From Gemmobacter fulvus (GTDB lineage Bacteria; Pseudomonadota; Alphaproteobacteria; Rhodobacterales; Rhodobacteraceae): a stretch of DNA of 64,000 nt. The position numbers were made by a program, and so were the translations under genes. The stretch's first letter is position 1; each line of letters starts with the position of its first letter. The stretch lies in NCBI RefSeq assembly GCF_018798885.1, contig NZ_CP076362.1, positions 1-64,000 on the forward strand. The letters are read 5' to 3'. The notes beneath the pieces were generated by a model. That model was not told the origin of the DNA and made no database searches. It saw only the letters and a list, made by a program, of their open reading frames with translations. Positions 7,420 to 17,828 of the stretch are shown one piece after another.

Positions 7420-10302
7420 ATGCTGCACGAGTCCAGCCTGTCGCGCACAAGTTTGGGGCGCATGTTGCTGATGGCCTTTCTGGTCATCGCCGGGCTGCCG
7501 ACGCTGACCGGCCTGCTGGGCTGGATCGAATTGCAGAAGGTCGCGCGCAATCAGAGCAATGTCATCCAATCGGCGATCCCCGCAATTTCCGAGGTGCGCG
7601 GCTTTACCGAAGAAAGCAGCCGCGTGGTGGCAGTGGCCCCCGAACTCGCCGCAGTGACCACCGAAAGCGCGCGGCGCGAGCGGGCGGCCTATCTCTTTGC
7701 GCAGGTCGATGCGCTGACCGGGCGGGTGGCGCGCTATGAAGGCACCGGCAATGTGGCCCCGGCGGGGCTGGAACAGGCCGAAGCCGATGTGCGGCGCGCC
7801 ATTGAACGGCTGGACCGTCTGGTGCAGAACCGCATCACTGCGCTTGCGGCCCAGCACGCCCGGCTGCAAGCCGGGCTGACCGCCACCACCGAATTGCTGG
7901 AGATTGCCGATACCCTTGTCGCCAATGCGCAGATGGGCACCACCGCCATGATTTCCAGCCTCTATGATCTGGAAACCGGCACGCCCGATCCCGACACGCG
8001 GCTGGAGGCGCTGGACAAGCTGATCGAGGTCGATCTGTTCCGGCAGGCGCTGATGTCGGAAATGCGGTCGCATACTGCCGAGGTCGGGCTTTTGCTGAAC
8101 CGGGTGGTCACGGTGCAAAGCCCGGACGCGCTTGCGCGGGTGCAGTCCGATCTGTCGGGGCGGATCGACATCATCACCCGGCGCATCCTGTCGGTGAATG
8201 ATCCGATCCGCGCGCAGCGGGCCTTGGCGCTGCTGCAACAGATCCGCCCCAGCGCAGGCCCGCCTCCCGATGCCGAGGATGTGTTTTCGCTGACCAAGGG
8301 GATTCTGGATCTGAACCGGCTGATTGCGGCGGCGCAGGCCGAGGTGAGCCAGTCTGCGATCCGGCTGGATACCGAGGCGCAGGCGCTGGCCGATCAGATC
8401 ACCCACCGCGCCGTCGCGGCCGGCGATGCCGCCACCGCCGCGATCCGCGCCACCCAGCAGCTTTATGCCTGGGGCTCGGTCGCGGCGCTTCTGGTCTCGC
8501 TGGCCGTTGTCTGGATCTATGTGCGCGGCAATATCACCCGGCGTCTGGATGCGCTGTCGGCCACGATGACCCGGCTGGCCCATGGCGAAGAGGTGGGGCG
8601 CATCACGCCGCAGGGTCAGGACGAGATTGCCGAGATGGAGGCGGCGGTCGAGGTGTTCCGCCTGCAAGGCATCGAAAATCACGCGCTGGAGGCCGAACGG
8701 CAGCAGCATCTGGCCGAATTGCAGCGCCACCGCAATGAATTGCAGACGCTGGTGGCCGAACAGACCGACCAGCTGCGCGGCGAGGTCTCGGCCCATGCCA
8801 CCGCCCGTCGTCAGGCCGAGGCGGCAGACCGCGCCAAATCGGAATTTCTGGCGATGATGAGCCATGAAATCCGCACGCCGATGAATGGCGTGCTCGGCCT
8901 GTTGCGCAGCCTTGGCCGCGGCGGGCTGACCGCCCGGCAACAGGCGCAGCTGCGCGCGGCCCATGCCTCGGGCGAAGGGCTGATGACGATCCTGAACGAC
9001 ATTCTGGATTACTCCAAGATCGAGGCCGGCGCGCTGACGCTGACCGAAGCCACCTTTTCGCCCGCCGATCTGCTGCGCGACATTGCGGTGCTGATGACGC
9101 CTTCGGCGCAGGAAAAGGGGCTGCATCTGCGGCTGGATCTGCCGCCCGGCCTGCCCGCCGCGCTGATCGGCGACATGGGCAAGCTGCGGCAGATCCTGTT
9201 CAATCTGGTGTCCAATGCGGTGAAATTCACCGATGCGGGCACCATCCGCCTGAGCGCGGTGGCAGAGGGCAGTGCAGACCGGCCCCGGGTGATCTTCACC
9301 GTCAGCGACACTGGCAAGGGCATCGCCGCCGCCTCGCAGGACCGCATCTTTGGCGTGTTTGAACAGGAGGATGCGCAAACCGCCCGGCAATATGGCGGCA
9401 CCGGGCTTGGCCTTGCGATCTGCCGCCGCTTTGCCGGGGCGATGGGGGCCAGCCTGACGGTGCAAAGCACGCCCGGCCAAGGCGCGCAGTTCACGCTGGC
9501 CGCGCAATTCGCGCGCGGTGATCCGCGCGATGTGGCGCAGGGGTTGCCGGGTCCGGTGATGCCACCACCGATGCCGCGCTTGCAGGTGCTGGTGGTCGAA
9601 GACAATGACATCAACCAGATGGTGCTGCAGACCTATCTGGAGGATATGGGCCATGACGCGCAGCTGGCCGAAACCGCCGAGGCGGCGCTGGCCCTGCTGC
9701 ACCAGGCGCATTTCGATGTGATCCTGATGGATGTGAACCTGCCTGGTCTGTCGGGCACGGCGGCCACCCGCGCCATCCGTGCGCTGCCCGACCCTGCGCT
9801 GGCGGGCCTGCCGATCATCGGCATTTCCGCCCATGTGCAAGAGGCCGACCGGCGCGAGAATCTCGGCGCGGGCATGTCGGCGATGCTGGCCAAACCGCTG
9901 TCACCCGAGGCGCTGGCAGCGGCCCTGCACGATCATCTGCCACAGCGGATGGCCTTGCGCGGGCTGGTGGCCGATCTGGGGCCAACGCAGGCGCCGCTGC
10001 TGGCACGGATGTTTCTGGACAGTCTGCCCGACAGCCAGGACCGCATCACCACCGCCCTGCGCGACGGTGATCTGACAGCACTGGCCCGCGCCGCGCATCA
10101 GGTGCGCGGGGCGGCGGGCAATTTCGATCTGCCCGAACTGGCCGCCCATCTGGCCCGGATCGAGCGGCAGGCCAGCCTTGCTGCGACCGACGATCTGGCC
10201 CACAGCGTGCCGCGTCTGGCGCCACTGATCGCGCAAAGCCGGGCGGCACTGCTCCGTGCGCTGGATCAGCTGGACCCGGCGGTCACTCAAGCTGCGCAGT
10301 GA
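7420..10302 (+). CDS. torS: TorS-like hybrid sensor histidine kinase
   Basis: This is a 960-residue inner-membrane kinase. Domains: TM1 (about 14-34), long periplasmic sensor region (35-345), TM2 (about 348-366), HAMP, coiled coil (400-460), HisKA with His482 in MSHEIRTPMNG, HATPase (NLVSNAVKF, DTGKGI, GGTGLGLAI), receiver with Asp771 (ILMDVNLPG), and a C-terminal HPt domain with His893 (AAHQVRGAAGNF). This His-Asp-His phosphorelay layout is that of TorS/ArcB-type kinases. The neighbour torT gene and the convergent torR-like gene complete a Tor system. Its last 20 bases overlap the 3' end of torR on the other strand. Confidence 0.85.
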   Translation: MLHESSLSRTSLGRMLLMAFLVIAGLPTLTGLLGWIELQKVARNQSNVIQSAIPAISEVRGFTEESSRVVAVAPELAAVTTESARRERAAYLFAQVDALTGRVARYEGTGNVAPAGLEQAEADVRRAIERLDRLVQNRITALAAQHARLQAGLTATTELLEIADTLVANAQMGTTAMISSLYDLETGTPDPDTRLEALDKLIEVDLFRQALMSEMRSHTAEVGLLLNRVVTVQSPDALARVQSDLSGRIDIITRRILSVNDPIRAQRALALLQQIRPSAGPPPDAEDVFSLTKGILDLNRLIAAAQAEVSQSAIRLDTEAQALADQITHRAVAAGDAATAAIRATQQLYAWGSVAALLVSLAVVWIYVRGNITRRLDALSATMTRLAHGEEVGRITPQGQDEIAEMEAAVEVFRLQGIENHALEAERQQHLAELQRHRNELQTLVAEQTDQLRGEVSAHATARRQAEAADRAKSEFLAMMSHEIRTPMNGVLGLLRSLGRGGLTARQQAQLRAAHASGEGLMTILNDILDYSKIEAGALTLTEATFSPADLLRDIAVLMTPSAQEKGLHLRLDLPPGLPAALIGDMGKLRQILFNLVSNAVKFTDAGTIRLSAVAEGSADRPRVIFTVSDTGKGIAAASQDRIFGVFEQEDAQTARQYGGTGLGLAICRRFAGAMGASLTVQSTPGQGAQFTLAAQFARGDPRDVAQGLPGPVMPPPMPRLQVLVVEDNDINQMVLQTYLEDMGHDAQLAETAEAALALLHQAHFDVILMDVNLPGLSGTAATRAIRALPDPALAGLPIIGISAHVQEADRRENLGAGMSAMLAKPLSPEALAAALHDHLPQRMALRGLVADLGPTQAPLLARMFLDSLPDSQDRITTALRDGDLTALARAAHQVRGAAGNFDLPELAAHLARIERQASLAATDDLAHSVPRLAPLIAQSRAALLRALDQLDPAVTQAAQ

Positions 10303-10987
10303 AGATATACCCTTCGCCATGCGAGGTGGTAAAAATGCGTGGCGTTCTGGGATCATCGCCCAGCTTGGCGCGCAACCGCTGCACCAGCACGTCGATGGTG
10401 CGGGTATTGGTGCCATCCTGCCGATGGGTGATCGCAGCAATCAGCCGGTCGCGGTCCATCACCGTGCCGGGATTGGTGACGAACACCCGCAGCAATTCAT
10501 ATTCGGCGCGGGTCAACACGATCTGCGCGCCCTCCGGCCCCGTCACCTGCCGCGCCGCCACATCAAAGGCAAACCCGTTGAAATGGAACACCCGCCGGGT
10601 CAGCGCCCGCATCGCGGCGGTGCGGCGCAGCAGGTTTTTCACCCGCGCCAGCAATTCGCGGCGGTTGAAGGGTTTGCAGACATAATCATCCGCCCCCAGC
10701 TCCAGCCCGACGATGCGGTCCACATCATCGGTGCGCCCCGACAACAGGATGATGCCGATTTCCGAGCGCGCCCGCTGTTCGCGCGTGATCTCCAGCCCAT
10801 CCTTGCCTTGCAGGTTGATGTCGACGATCAGCAGATCGGCACTGTCTTGCGCAAGGATCCGTTCGGCCTTTTCGGCGCTGTCACATTCTGACATGCGATA
10901 GCCGAAGGATCCCAGATAGCTGACAAGGGCGCTGCGCGTCACCGGCTCGTCTTCGACAATCACGATATGGGCGGGTCTGACCGACAT
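10283..10987 (-). CDS. torR: TorR-like response regulator (OmpR/PhoB family)
   Basis: This 234-residue regulator has a receiver domain with phospho-acceptor Asp56 (LLIVDINLQG), conserved Lys in CKPFNRRELLARV, and a C-terminal winged helix (LTRAEYELLRVFV, RTIDVLVQRLRAKLG, EGYIF). The start at 10987 is chosen because AAGGGGAG lies 6 bases upstream; an in-frame ATG at 11038 has no such site. The gene faces away from the TmoX-like gene, and the 192-base gap between them contains a tor-box-like decamer. In E. coli TorR activates torCAD; here the obvious target is the adjacent transporter (inference). Confidence 0.85.
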   Translation of the reverse strand: MSVRPAHIVIVEDEPVTRSALVSYLGSFGYRMSECDSAEKAERILAQDSADLLIVDINLQGKDGLEITREQRARSEIGIILLSGRTDDVDRIVGLELGADDYVCKPFNRRELLARVKNLLRRTAAMRALTRRVFHFNGFAFDVAARQVTGPEGAQIVLTRAEYELLRVFVTNPGTVMDRDRLIAAITHRQDGTNTRTIDVLVQRLRAKLGDDPRTPRIFTTSHGEGYIFTAQLE

Positions 10988-11028
10988 AGGCTCCCCTTGT
11001 TGTGGCGCTGGCGCCGTCGTGTTTCCCC

Positions 11029-11069
11029 CTGTTAACAATTTTTTACAAATAATGCGAGTCTGTTCATCG
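11029..11069 (+). promoter_or_regulatory. Tor-box-like sites between torR and the tmoX-like gene
   Basis: The decamer CTGTTCATCG at 11060-11069 matches the E. coli tor box CTGTTCATAT at 8 of 10 positions. A weaker copy, CTGTTAACAA, lies at 11029-11038. The region between is AT-rich (a run of T followed by ACAAATAAT), unusual in this GC-rich window and consistent with a promoter. Position between torR and the transporter suggests TorR control of one or both; binding is inferred. Confidence 0.45.
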
Positions 11070-11080
11070 TCAGGGTCTGA

Positions 11081-12124
<1,044 letters not shown>

Positions 12125-12147
12125 TCCCGCCAGTCTGCACACTCACC

Positions 12148-12172
12148 CCCATCCGGCATGGCGCCGGGTGGG
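12148..12172 (+). promoter_or_regulatory. Intercistronic hairpin after the binding-protein gene
   Basis: A 10-bp stem (CCCATCCGGC / GCCGGGTGGG, one G-U pair) with loop ATGGC lies between the substrate-binding and ATPase genes, with no T-run after it. Such hairpins often protect the upstream mRNA and lower expression of downstream genes. It ends 7 bases before the next ATG and may also affect that start. Confidence 0.55.
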
Positions 12173-12179
12173 CTGACCA

Positions 12180-13220
12180 ATGCCACAGATCGGGGGCCCG
12201 ACCGTGACCGAAAGCATCATCACCTGCCGCAATGTCTGCAAGATCTTCGGGGACAACCCGGCCAAACATCTGGCAGAGCTGACCGCGAACCCGTCGCTTT
12301 CCTCGGCGGGCTATGTCCATGCGGTGCGCAATGTCACGCTGGATGTGCCGCGCGGCGAAATGCTCGTGGTCATGGGCCTGTCGGGGTCGGGCAAATCGAC
12401 GCTGGTGCGCTGTCTCTCGCGGTTGATCGACATCACCGGCGGCACGGTGACGGTCGAGGGGCGCGACCTTGCCACCCTCTCGGAAGCCGAACTGATCGAC
12501 CTGCGCCGCCGCAAGATGGGCATGGTGTTCCAGAGCTTCGGGTTGTTGCCACATCGCTCGGTGCTGGAAAACGTCGCCTTCCCGCTGGAAATGCGCGGGC
12601 AGGAGCGCGGCACCCGCTATGCCCGCGCCCGCGAGATGCTGGAGCTGGTGGGGCTGAAAGGCCGCGAAGACTATTTTCCGCGCGAATTGTCGGGCGGCCA
12701 GCAGCAGCGGGTCGGCATCGCCCGCTCGCTGGCGGTGGAGCCGGACATCTGGTTTCTGGACGAACCCTTTTCGGCGCTGGATCCGCTGATCCGGCGCGAA
12801 ATGCAGGATGAATTCCTGCGGCTCAAGGGGTTGATGAACAAGACCATCATCTTCATCACCCATGATTTCGACGAGGCGCTGCGTCTGGCAGACCGGATTG
12901 CCATCATGAAGGATGGCCGGATCGAGCAATGCGACACGCCCGACCGGATCGTGCTGCACCCCGCCACCGAATATGTCGCCAAATTCACCGCCGAGATCGA
13001 CCGTGCCCGTGTGGTGCGCATCGGCAGCCTTGTGCGCCCGCTGACCAGCGGGGCCGAGGGCGGGCCGGTGCAGGCCAGTTGCACCATCCGCGATCTGGCA
13101 CGGCAACTGGTGTCCGACAGCCGCAGCCATATTCCGGTGCAGGATGGCAAAGGCACGCTTCTGGGTGCTTTCGCGCGGCAGGATGCGCTGGATGTGCTGC
13201 TGGGCGACGGGGTATGCTGA
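12180..13220 (+). CDS. tmoV: ABC transporter ATPase, ProV/TmoV type
   Basis: The 346-residue ATPase has Walker A GLSGSGKST, the signature LSGGQQQR, Walker B DIWFLDEPFSALD and the switch His in FITHDFDEA. The N-terminal extension (KIFGDNPAKHLAEL) and the C-terminal CBS-like region (after about residue 270) are typical of osmolyte importers such as ProV/OpuA. The start at 12180 has GGGTGGG upstream; an in-frame GTG at 12204 is the alternative. The stop overlaps the permease start (TGATG). It energises uptake of the TmoX ligand. Confidence 0.85.
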   Translation: MPQIGGPTVTESIITCRNVCKIFGDNPAKHLAELTANPSLSSAGYVHAVRNVTLDVPRGEMLVVMGLSGSGKSTLVRCLSRLIDITGGTVTVEGRDLATLSEAELIDLRRRKMGMVFQSFGLLPHRSVLENVAFPLEMRGQERGTRYARAREMLELVGLKGREDYFPRELSGGQQQRVGIARSLAVEPDIWFLDEPFSALDPLIRREMQDEFLRLKGLMNKTIIFITHDFDEALRLADRIAIMKDGRIEQCDTPDRIVLHPATEYVAKFTAEIDRARVVRIGSLVRPLTSGAEGGPVQASCTIRDLARQLVSDSRSHIPVQDGKGTLLGAFARQDALDVLLGDGVC

Positions 13221-15148
13221 TGCCGGGCCGCCGCACGCTCAGCCCCGCGACGCTGCTTTTGGCGCTGGCCCTCTGCCTGATCCTGGGTAAGATTCTGCTG
13301 CCACAGGGCCTGATCCGCCCGCCAGACTGGGCGGTGCAGCCCTTTGCGGTCTGGATCAATGCCATCTTCTATTTCCTGCAAAACGATCTGGGCCTGATGG
13401 CGCTGACCCGCGCCTTTTCCGATGTGGTCGAGGGCCTGCTGAACATCACCGCCAATCTGCTCTATGGCAAAAGCCGCTGGCCGCATATCGGCCCGATCCC
13501 GTGGAGCGTGATCGCCCTGACCGCGGGTTTTGCCGGATATGCGCTGAAAGGCTGGCCGCTGGCGCTGCTGAGCGGCGGTACCTTTGTCTGGATCGCGCTG
13601 ATGGGCCAATGGCAATGGGCGATGGAAACGCTGTCGGTGATCGTGGTCGCCGCGCCGTTCTCGGTGGCGCTGGGGCTGGCGCTGGGGGTGCTGGCCTGGC
13701 GGTCGGCGCGGTTCGAGGCGGTGCTCAACCCGATCCTGAACATCGCGCAATCGCTGCCGCATTTCGCCTATATGATCCCCGTTGTGGTGTTCATCGGCGT
13801 CGGCCCCAAGGCCGGAGCCATCGTGACCATCATCTTTTCGGTGCCGCCGATGATCCGCATGACGCTGCTGGGCCTGAAGAAAGTGCCCGAAGAGGTGATC
13901 GAGGCCGGCAAGATGTGCGGCACGACCCGCTGGCAATTGCTGACCCGCGTGCGGATTCCGGCGGCGCGCTCCGAGGTGCTGATCGGCGTCAATCAGGTCA
14001 TCATGCAATGTCTGGCCATGGTGGTGCTGGCCAGTTTCATCGGGATGCCCGGTCTTGGGCAAAAGCTGCTGCAATTGCTGCAATCGCTCAAGATCGGGCT
14101 GTCGGTCGAGATCGGCGTGACCATCGTTCTGCTGGCCGTCACGCTGGACCGGCTGTCAAAGGCCTGGGCGCTGCGCCTGCCGGAACATGAGGCGCCGAAC
14201 CCGGTCTGGTGGCAGCGGCACCGGCTGCTGCTGCTGTGGCTGGGCTGTTGTGCGCTGGCCTGGGCACTGGCGCAGGCCTTTCCCTATCTGCTGGCGGTGG
14301 AACGCAAACAGGCGCTGTCGGTGGCGGGGCCGATTGATGTGCTGATGGATCAGGTGATCCGCCTGATTGCGCCGGTGACGGGCTGGCTGCGCTGGTTCCT
14401 GATCACCTGGGTGCTGATCCCGATGCGCGACGCCTATCTGTGGCTGCCCTATACGGCGGTGCTCATGCTGCTGGCGGCCCTTGGCTGGGCGGTGGGCGGG
14501 ATCCGGTCAGCCGCGATCTGTGTCGGTTATTTCGGCCTGATCGCGCTGTCGGGCTGGTGGGACCGGGCGATGATCACCGTTTATATGGTCAGCATATCGG
14601 TGCTGATCGCGGCGCTGTTCGGCCTGCCGTTGGGCATCTGGGCCGCGCGCAGCCCGGCCCGGTCGGCACGGGTGCTGCTGATCTGCGACACGGCACAAAC
14701 CTTCCCCAGCTTCATCTATCTGATCCCGGTCATCATGCTGTTCGGCGTCAATGACGTGGCGGTGGTGGCCGCCGTCGTGGTCTTTGCCGCCGTGCCGCTG
14801 GTGCGTTATACGATCGAGGGGCTTCGCAATGTGCCCGGCGAGCTGATCGAGGCGGCGGACATGAGCGGGGCCACCCGGCGGCAGGTGCTGTGGCATGTGC
14901 GCCTGCCGATGGCTCTGCCCACCATGCTGGTGGGGGCGAACCAGTCGGTCATGTTCTCGCTGTTCATGGTGATCATCGCGGCCTTCATCGGCACGCAGGA
15001 TCTGGGGCAAGAGATGCAGCGCGCCCTGTCCTCCACCGATGTCGGCAAGGGGTTGGTGCTGGGCTTTGCCGTGGCCTTCATGGGGTTGATGACCGATCAC
15101 CTGATCACCCGCTGGTCGGTGGCGCGCAAACAGGCGCTCGGGCTGTGA
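13220..15148 (+). CDS. tmoW: Tandem-fused ABC permease, ProW/TmoW type
   Basis: The 642-residue membrane protein holds two consecutive ProW-like permease domains. Each ends in an EAA-type coupling loop: EEVIEAGKMCGTTRWQLL (about residues 220-240) and GELIEAADMSGATRRQVL (about 540-560). Hydrophobic segments fill the rest. One polypeptide therefore supplies both transmembrane halves that ProW normally supplies as a homodimer. Start 13220 is preferred because GACGGGG lies 6 bases upstream; ATG 13214 is only 1 base from it. It is the last gene of the transporter operon. Confidence 0.82.
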   Translation: MPGRRTLSPATLLLALALCLILGKILLPQGLIRPPDWAVQPFAVWINAIFYFLQNDLGLMALTRAFSDVVEGLLNITANLLYGKSRWPHIGPIPWSVIALTAGFAGYALKGWPLALLSGGTFVWIALMGQWQWAMETLSVIVVAAPFSVALGLALGVLAWRSARFEAVLNPILNIAQSLPHFAYMIPVVVFIGVGPKAGAIVTIIFSVPPMIRMTLLGLKKVPEEVIEAGKMCGTTRWQLLTRVRIPAARSEVLIGVNQVIMQCLAMVVLASFIGMPGLGQKLLQLLQSLKIGLSVEIGVTIVLLAVTLDRLSKAWALRLPEHEAPNPVWWQRHRLLLLWLGCCALAWALAQAFPYLLAVERKQALSVAGPIDVLMDQVIRLIAPVTGWLRWFLITWVLIPMRDAYLWLPYTAVLMLLAALGWAVGGIRSAAICVGYFGLIALSGWWDRAMITVYMVSISVLIAALFGLPLGIWAARSPARSARVLLICDTAQTFPSFIYLIPVIMLFGVNDVAVVAAVVVFAAVPLVRYTIEGLRNVPGELIEAADMSGATRRQVLWHVRLPMALPTMLVGANQSVMFSLFMVIIAAFIGTQDLGQEMQRALSSTDVGKGLVLGFAVAFMGLMTDHLITRWSVARKQALGL

Positions 15149-15156
15149 TCCGTGCT

Positions 15157-15186
15157 CCCCTGCCTGTCCGGGCTTGACGGCAGGGG
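15157..15186 (+). terminator. Possible terminator hairpin after the transporter operon
   Basis: An 8-bp perfect stem CCCCTGCC/GGCAGGGG with a 14-base loop lies 9 bases after the permease stop. No T-run follows, so it is either a Rho-assisted end or an mRNA-stabilising hairpin. Confidence 0.35.
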
Positions 15187-15205
15187 CGCGCGCCGCCTAT
15201 AGATT

Positions 15206-15233
15206 ATTTCAATACTTATTGAGATGTTGAAAT
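15206..15233 (+). promoter_or_regulatory. ArsR-type operator overlapping the arsR start
   Basis: A 7-bp inverted repeat ATTTCAA (15206-15212) and TTGAAAT (15227-15233) surrounds a smaller repeat CAATA-CT-TATTG. The right arm overlaps the arsR start codon. TTCAA-type repeats are usual ArsR binding sites, so autorepression of the ars operon is expected. Confidence 0.6.
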
Positions 15234-15576
15234 GATGCAGGAACCCACAGCCCTTCTGGCCTTCGCGGCGCTGTCGGATGCCACCCGGCTGCGGATAGTG
15301 CGCCTGCTGGTGCGCGCGGGCCCCGAGGGCCTGCCTGCCGGGGCCATCGGCAGCGCGATGGCGGGGGCCACCGCCTCGCGCATGTCGTTCCACCTCAAAC
15401 ATCTGGAACATGCGGGGCTTGTCACCGCGCGGCGTGACGGGCGCTTTGTCCATTACAGCGCCGTGTTTGCAACGCTGGCCGATCTGTTGGCCTTTCTGAT
15501 GCAGGATTGCTGTCAGGGCCACCCCGAGATCTGTGCATCGGCGCTGGCCTGCGCCTGCCCCACCCCTGCCCGCTGA
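15232..15576 (+). CDS. arsR: ArsR-family arsenic-responsive repressor
   Basis: The 114-residue winged-helix protein has the ArsR core ALSDATRLRIVRLLV, recognition helix ASRMSFHLKHLEHAGLV and wing RRDGRFVHYS. C-terminal cysteines (QDCCQGHPEIC, ALACACPTP) are candidate As(III) ligands in place of the classical ELCVCD motif, as in several non-canonical ArsR proteins. It heads the ars operon. Start at 15232 (an ATG follows directly at 15235). The operator overlaps the start. Confidence 0.88.
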   Translation: MMQEPTALLAFAALSDATRLRIVRLLVRAGPEGLPAGAIGSAMAGATASRMSFHLKHLEHAGLVTARRDGRFVHYSAVFATLADLLAFLMQDCCQGHPEICASALACACPTPAR

Positions 15577-15587
15577 GACAGACCGCA

Positions 15588-16013
15588 ATGGACATCATCC
15601 TCTATCACAATCCCGCCTGCGGCACCTCCCGCAACACGCTGGCCCTGATCCGCAACACGGGGGTAGAACCGCATGTGGTCGAATACCTCAAGACACCGCC
15701 GTCACGCGCGCAGCTGCAACAGCTGATCGCGCGCATGGGCATCCCCACCCGCGCCCTGCTGCGCGAAAAGGGCACGCCCTATGCCGAACTGGGTCTGGAC
15801 AATCCGCTGCTGGACGATACGGCGCTGCTGGATGCGATGATGGCGCATCCGATCCTGATCAACCGCCCCATCGTGGTCAGCCCCAGGGGCGTGCGGCTGT
15901 GCCGCCCGTCGGAAACGGTGCTGGATCTGCTGCCGCCGCAACGCGGGGCCTTCGCCAAAGAGGACGGCACCCCCGTCGTTGATGCCGCAGGCAACCGCCT
16001 GCCGACACCCTGA
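15588..16013 (+). CDS. arsC: Arsenate reductase, glutaredoxin-linked ArsC
   Basis: The 141-residue enzyme reduces arsenate to arsenite using glutathione and glutaredoxin. The catalytic Cys11 lies in NPACGTSRN. Arg59, Arg93 and Arg106 correspond, one position earlier, to Arg60, Arg94 and Arg107 of plasmid R773 ArsC. The gene lies 11 bases after arsR and 11 before the arsenite exporter. Confidence 0.92.
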   Translation: MDIILYHNPACGTSRNTLALIRNTGVEPHVVEYLKTPPSRAQLQQLIARMGIPTRALLREKGTPYAELGLDNPLLDDTALLDAMMAHPILINRPIVVSPRGVRLCRPSETVLDLLPPQRGAFAKEDGTPVVDAAGNRLPTP

Positions 16014-16024
16014 CGGACCCCCAT

Positions 16025-17098
16025 ATGCCGCCCACATCCCCCACCCGCCTGTCATTTCTGGACCGCTATCTGACGGTCTGGATCTTTGTCGCCATGGCGC
16101 TTGGCATCCTGCTCGGCGCTGTCTTTACCAGCCTGCCTGCGGCGATGACTGCGCTGTCGGTCGGATCGACCAATATCCCCATCGCCATCGGCCTGATCCT
16201 GATGATGTATCCGCCGCTGGCCAAGGTGAACTATGAAGAGCTGCATCAGGTGTTTGCGGACCGTCGGGTCTTGCTGCTGTCGCTGGTGCAGAACTGGATC
16301 ATCGGGCCGGTGGTGATGTTCGCGCTGGCAGTGATCTTTCTGCGCGATGACCCCGAATACATGACCGGGCTGATCCTGATCGGGCTGGCGCGCTGCATCG
16401 CCATGGTTCTGGTGTGGAACCAGCTGGCGCGCGGCGATACGCAGTATGTGGCGGGTCTGGTGGCGTTCAACTCGATCTTTCAGATCCTGTTCTTTTCCAC
16501 CTATGCTTGGGTGTTCCTGACCCTGCTGCCGCCGCTGTTCGGGCTGGAGGGCAGCGTGGTCGATGTCGGGTTCTGGACCATCACCGAGGCCGTGCTGATC
16601 TATCTCGGCCTGCCGTTCCTCGCCGGATTTCTGTCCCGCCGCCTGCTGATCGCGCGCAAGGGGGCGCTGTGGTATCAGACGGAATTCCTGCCGCGCATCG
16701 GGCCGATCACGCTGGCGGCGCTGCTGTTCACCATCGTCGCGATGTTCAGCCTGAAGGGCGGTGACGTGCTGCGCCTGCCGGTCGATGCGCTGCGCATCGC
16801 GCTGCCGCTGACGCTCTATTTCATCGTGCAATTCACGCTCAGCTTTGCGATGGGGCGCTGGATCGCGGCGGATTATCCGCGCACCACCGCCATTGCCTTC
16901 ACCGCCGCCGGCAATAACTTCGAACTGGCCATCGCGGTGGCGATTGCCGCCTTCGGCCTCGCGTCACCCGTGGCCTTTGCCGCCGTGATCGGGCCGCTGG
17001 TCGAAGTGCCGGTGCTGATCCTGCTGGTGCATGTGGCGCTGCGTCTGGGCGCGCGCTGGTTTCCCACCGATGCCGCCTTGAAGGACATCCGCACATGA
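16025..17098 (+). CDS. acr3: Arsenite efflux permease, ACR3 family
   Basis: The 357-residue inner-membrane protein has about ten hydrophobic segments and the ACR3 marks: the conserved cysteine in [15 protein letters not shown] and the [12 protein letters not shown] segment with its essential glutamate. It expels As(III) made by ArsC. Its stop overlaps the arsH start by ATGA. Confidence 0.92.
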   Translation: MPPTSPTRLSFLDRYLTVWIFVAMALGILLGAVFTSLPAAMTALSVGSTNIPIAIGLILMMYPPLAKVNYEELHQVFADRRVLLLSLVQNWIIGPVVMFALAVIFLRDDPEYMTGLILIGLARCIAMVLVWNQLARGDTQYVAGLVAFNSIFQILFFSTYAWVFLTLLPPLFGLEGSVVDVGFWTITEAVLIYLGLPFLAGFLSRRLLIARKGALWYQTEFLPRIGPITLAALLFTIVAMFSLKGGDVLRLPVDALRIALPLTLYFIVQFTLSFAMGRWIAADYPRTTAIAFTAAGNNFELAIAVAIAAFGLASPVAFAAVIGPLVEVPVLILLVHVALRLGARWFPTDAALKDIRT

Positions 17099-17805
17099 CC
17101 CCTGATCTGCCAAACCTCTCTGCCGAGGCCCTGCGCCCGGCCACGCTGGCCGAGGTGCCGCGCGCCAGCCATCCGCCCCGCATCCTGCTGCTCTACGGCT
17201 CGTTGCGCGCCCGGTCGTTCAGCCGCTTTGCCACGCTGGAGGCCGAACGCCTGCTGCGCCAGTTCGGCTGCGACACCCGCGTCTATGATCCCGCCGGGCT
17301 GCCCCTGCCCGATGATTGCGACGAAACGCATCCCAAGGTGCAGGAATTGCGCGAGCTGTGCCTGTGGTCGGAAGGTCAGGTCTGGACCAGCCCGGAACGC
17401 CATGGCGCGATGACCGGCGTGATGAAGGCGCAGATTGACTGGATCCCGCTGTCGATGGGCGCAATCCGCCCGACGCAGGGCCGCACCCTTGCCGTGATGC
17501 AGGTCTCGGGCGGCTCGCAAAGCTTCAATGCCGTCAATCAGATGCGGATTCTGGGGCGCTGGATGCGGATGCTGACCATCCCCAACCAATCCTCGGTCGC
17601 CAAGGCTTGGGCGGAGTTTGACGAGGCGGGCCGGATGCGCCCCTCGCCCTATTACGACCGGATTGTGGATGTGATGGAAGAACTGGTGAAGTTCACCCTG
17701 CTGACCCGTGATCTGGCACCGCAGCTGACCGACCGCTACAGCGAGCGCAAGGAAACGGCCGAAAAGCTGGCGGCGCGGGTCAATCTGCAGAAATCGGTCG
17801 GATGA
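17095..17805 (+). CDS. arsH: ArsH NADPH-dependent FMN oxidoreductase
   Basis: The 236-residue flavodoxin-like protein has the flavin loop [12 protein letters not shown] (about 31-42), [20 protein letters not shown] and the [17 protein letters not shown] block that is diagnostic for ArsH. ArsH oxidises trivalent organoarsenicals and reduces quinones or azo dyes in tested members. It is coupled to acr3 by ATGA. Confidence 0.92.
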   Translation: MTPDLPNLSAEALRPATLAEVPRASHPPRILLLYGSLRARSFSRFATLEAERLLRQFGCDTRVYDPAGLPLPDDCDETHPKVQELRELCLWSEGQVWTSPERHGAMTGVMKAQIDWIPLSMGAIRPTQGRTLAVMQVSGGSQSFNAVNQMRILGRWMRMLTIPNQSSVAKAWAEFDEAGRMRPSPYYDRIVDVMEELVKFTLLTRDLAPQLTDRYSERKETAEKLAARVNLQKSVG

Positions 17806-17828
17806 CCTACCATCCGAAAGGGCAGGAC

